Source of the DNA: an uncultured Clostridia bacterium
GTDB taxonomy: Bacteria; Bacillota; Clostridia; Oscillospirales; Ruminococcaceae
NCBI GenBank assembly: GCA_947632425.1
Contig: CANRPG010000007.1
Span: 1-23,271, forward strand
Reading direction: 5' to 3'
Length of the DNA stretch: 23,271 nucleotides
Position 1 is the stretch's first letter. Every line of letters begins with the position of its first letter. Below, piece by piece: positions 22,668-23,271 of this stretch. A model generated the notes under the pieces. The model was not told the origin of the DNA, did no database searches, and worked only from the letters and a program-made list of their open reading frames with translations. The translations under genes were made by a program, and so were the position numbers.

Positions 22668-23271
22668 TTATATTCCCAGCAGGCGTTTTGCATTTTCGCC
22701 AAATATCAGCTTCTTTTGCTCCTCGGTGAGCGAAGTGCTGTTTATCAGCTCTATCTCCTCTCCTGCCACGCTCCACGGCGAGTCTGAGGCAAACAGTATC
22801 TTGTCCGCGCCGTGGTCGTTCACTATCCTCTCAAACTGCTCGCGAGGGTAGTATTTCTGACCCATAGATGTGTCAAGATATATCTCCCTGCCAACTAAGT
22901 ATTTCTCTACATCGTCCCACATTCTGAAACCGCCGAGGTGAGCGGCAATAAGCACGCCGCCTTTCATCTCATCCAGTATGTGAGCCATTTGCTTAGGCGT
23001 TGCGTGGTAGGGGGCAGGCGCGCTCATGTCAGCACCGCAGTGGTGAATTATCATCAGCCCCTTGCTGAATGCGTAATCGTATATCTTCAGAATATGCGCA
23101 TCATCAGAGTTGAAATGCTGATATTCCGCGTGAAACTTCAAGCCCTTCAGCCCCAGCGACACCACCATGTCTATGTCGCGCTTGTAGTCGTCGCTGTCGG
23201 GGTGTATGCTGCCGAACGACAGCAGTTTTCCACCCGTCGCCTCGTAAAGAGTCGCAGCAAATTCGTTTATG
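22668..23271 (-). CDS. Amidohydrolase-family (PF04909-type) metal-dependent hydrolase, C-terminal part
   Basis: The reading frame is open to the right edge, so the N-terminus lies outside the window; the first methionine inside (23168) is not the start. The sequence before it (SFGSIHPDSDDYKRDIDMV) and after (LGLKGLKFHAEYQHF) is the standard TIM-barrel segment of amidohydrolase-2 proteins. Further motifs are IIHHCGAD (metal-binding His region), AAHLGGFRMWDDVEKYL, LDTSMG and FASDSPW, with a metal-binding or catalytic Asp, and the closing GENAKRLLGI typical of the family. Members include decarboxylases and hydrolases of aromatic or cyclic acids; the substrate cannot be told here. It has its own terminator, so it is not co-transcribed with the duplicated genes downstream. 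Confidence 0.9.
   Translation of the reverse strand, partial: INEFAATLYEATGGKLLSFGSIHPDSDDYKRDIDMVVSLGLKGLKFHAEYQHFNSDDAHILKIYDYAFSKGLMIIHHCGADMSAPAPYHATPKQMAHILDEMKGGVLIAAHLGGFRMWDDVEKYLVGREIYLDTSMGQKYYPREQFERIVNDHGADKILFASDSPWSVAGEEIELINSTSLTEEQKKLIFGENAKRLLGI

Noticed and set aside
1..23271. CRISPR array, tRNA genes, insertion sequences, phage or toxin-antitoxin genes
   Set aside because: No regularly spaced repeats, no tRNA-like T-loop (GTTCRANNC) clusters and no transposase, integrase or toxin-like protein were seen on either strand.

Overview
The window looks like a chromosomal housekeeping segment of a moderate-GC Gram-positive Clostridia, most likely an Oscillospiraceae/Ruminococcus-type gut anaerobe. 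The reasons are a fused IspH-ribosomal protein S1 gene, a TepA-YlzJ-FtsK neighbourhood, a type III glutamine synthetase (GlnN), and strong AGGAGG-type ribosome binding sites. The genus is inferred from gene content and was not tested by a search.

Positions 1-1859 hold the 3' end of a D-Ala-D-Ala carboxypeptidase gene, an rluB-type pseudouridine synthase and a small unrecognised protein, closed by an intrinsic terminator. A consensus-like promoter at 1872-1914 starts the next block. It contains a ClpP-fold TepA-type protease, a 38-residue YlzJ-like protein, UppP (undecaprenyl-diphosphatase), FtsK/SpoIIIE, a ComEC-like metallo-beta-lactamase-fold protein with its DUF3006 partner, an RpiR-family regulator, a BaiN/HI0933-type flavoprotein, a Cmk-PlsC fusion and an IspH-S1 fusion. 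Most of these genes overlap or nearly abut and probably form one or a few long transcription units ending at the terminator at 13017-13049. The block joins envelope work (lipid carrier recycling, phosphatidate synthesis), chromosome segregation, nucleotide and isoprenoid supply, and translation.

Positions 13133-16581 hold a class A penicillin-binding protein and an overlapping RlmL-type rRNA methyltransferase. About 630 bp without a credible gene follow (16582-17211). This stretch contains two large, independent stem structures of about 85 nt each and is bracketed by 11-bp inverted repeats. It is the least explained part of the window.

Positions 17212-19628 hold glnN and an SCP-2-type sterol-carrier-like protein, closed by a terminator that faces convergent genes. 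On the minus strand from 23271 to 19670 lie a partial amidohydrolase and two tandem paralogues of an unrecognised membrane-anchored protein. Each paralogue has its own sigma-A promoter and is preceded by a near-identical terminator, so the duplicated unit appears to be terminator + promoter + gene. Only the downstream copy has a perfect 7-bp dyad filling its promoter spacer.

No tRNA, rRNA, CRISPR array, transposase or phage gene was found. Nothing here is a clear defence or mobile system. The best candidates for something undescribed are the structured intergenic element, the internal S1 start inside the IspH-S1 fusion, and the duplicated membrane-protein pair with unequal promoters.
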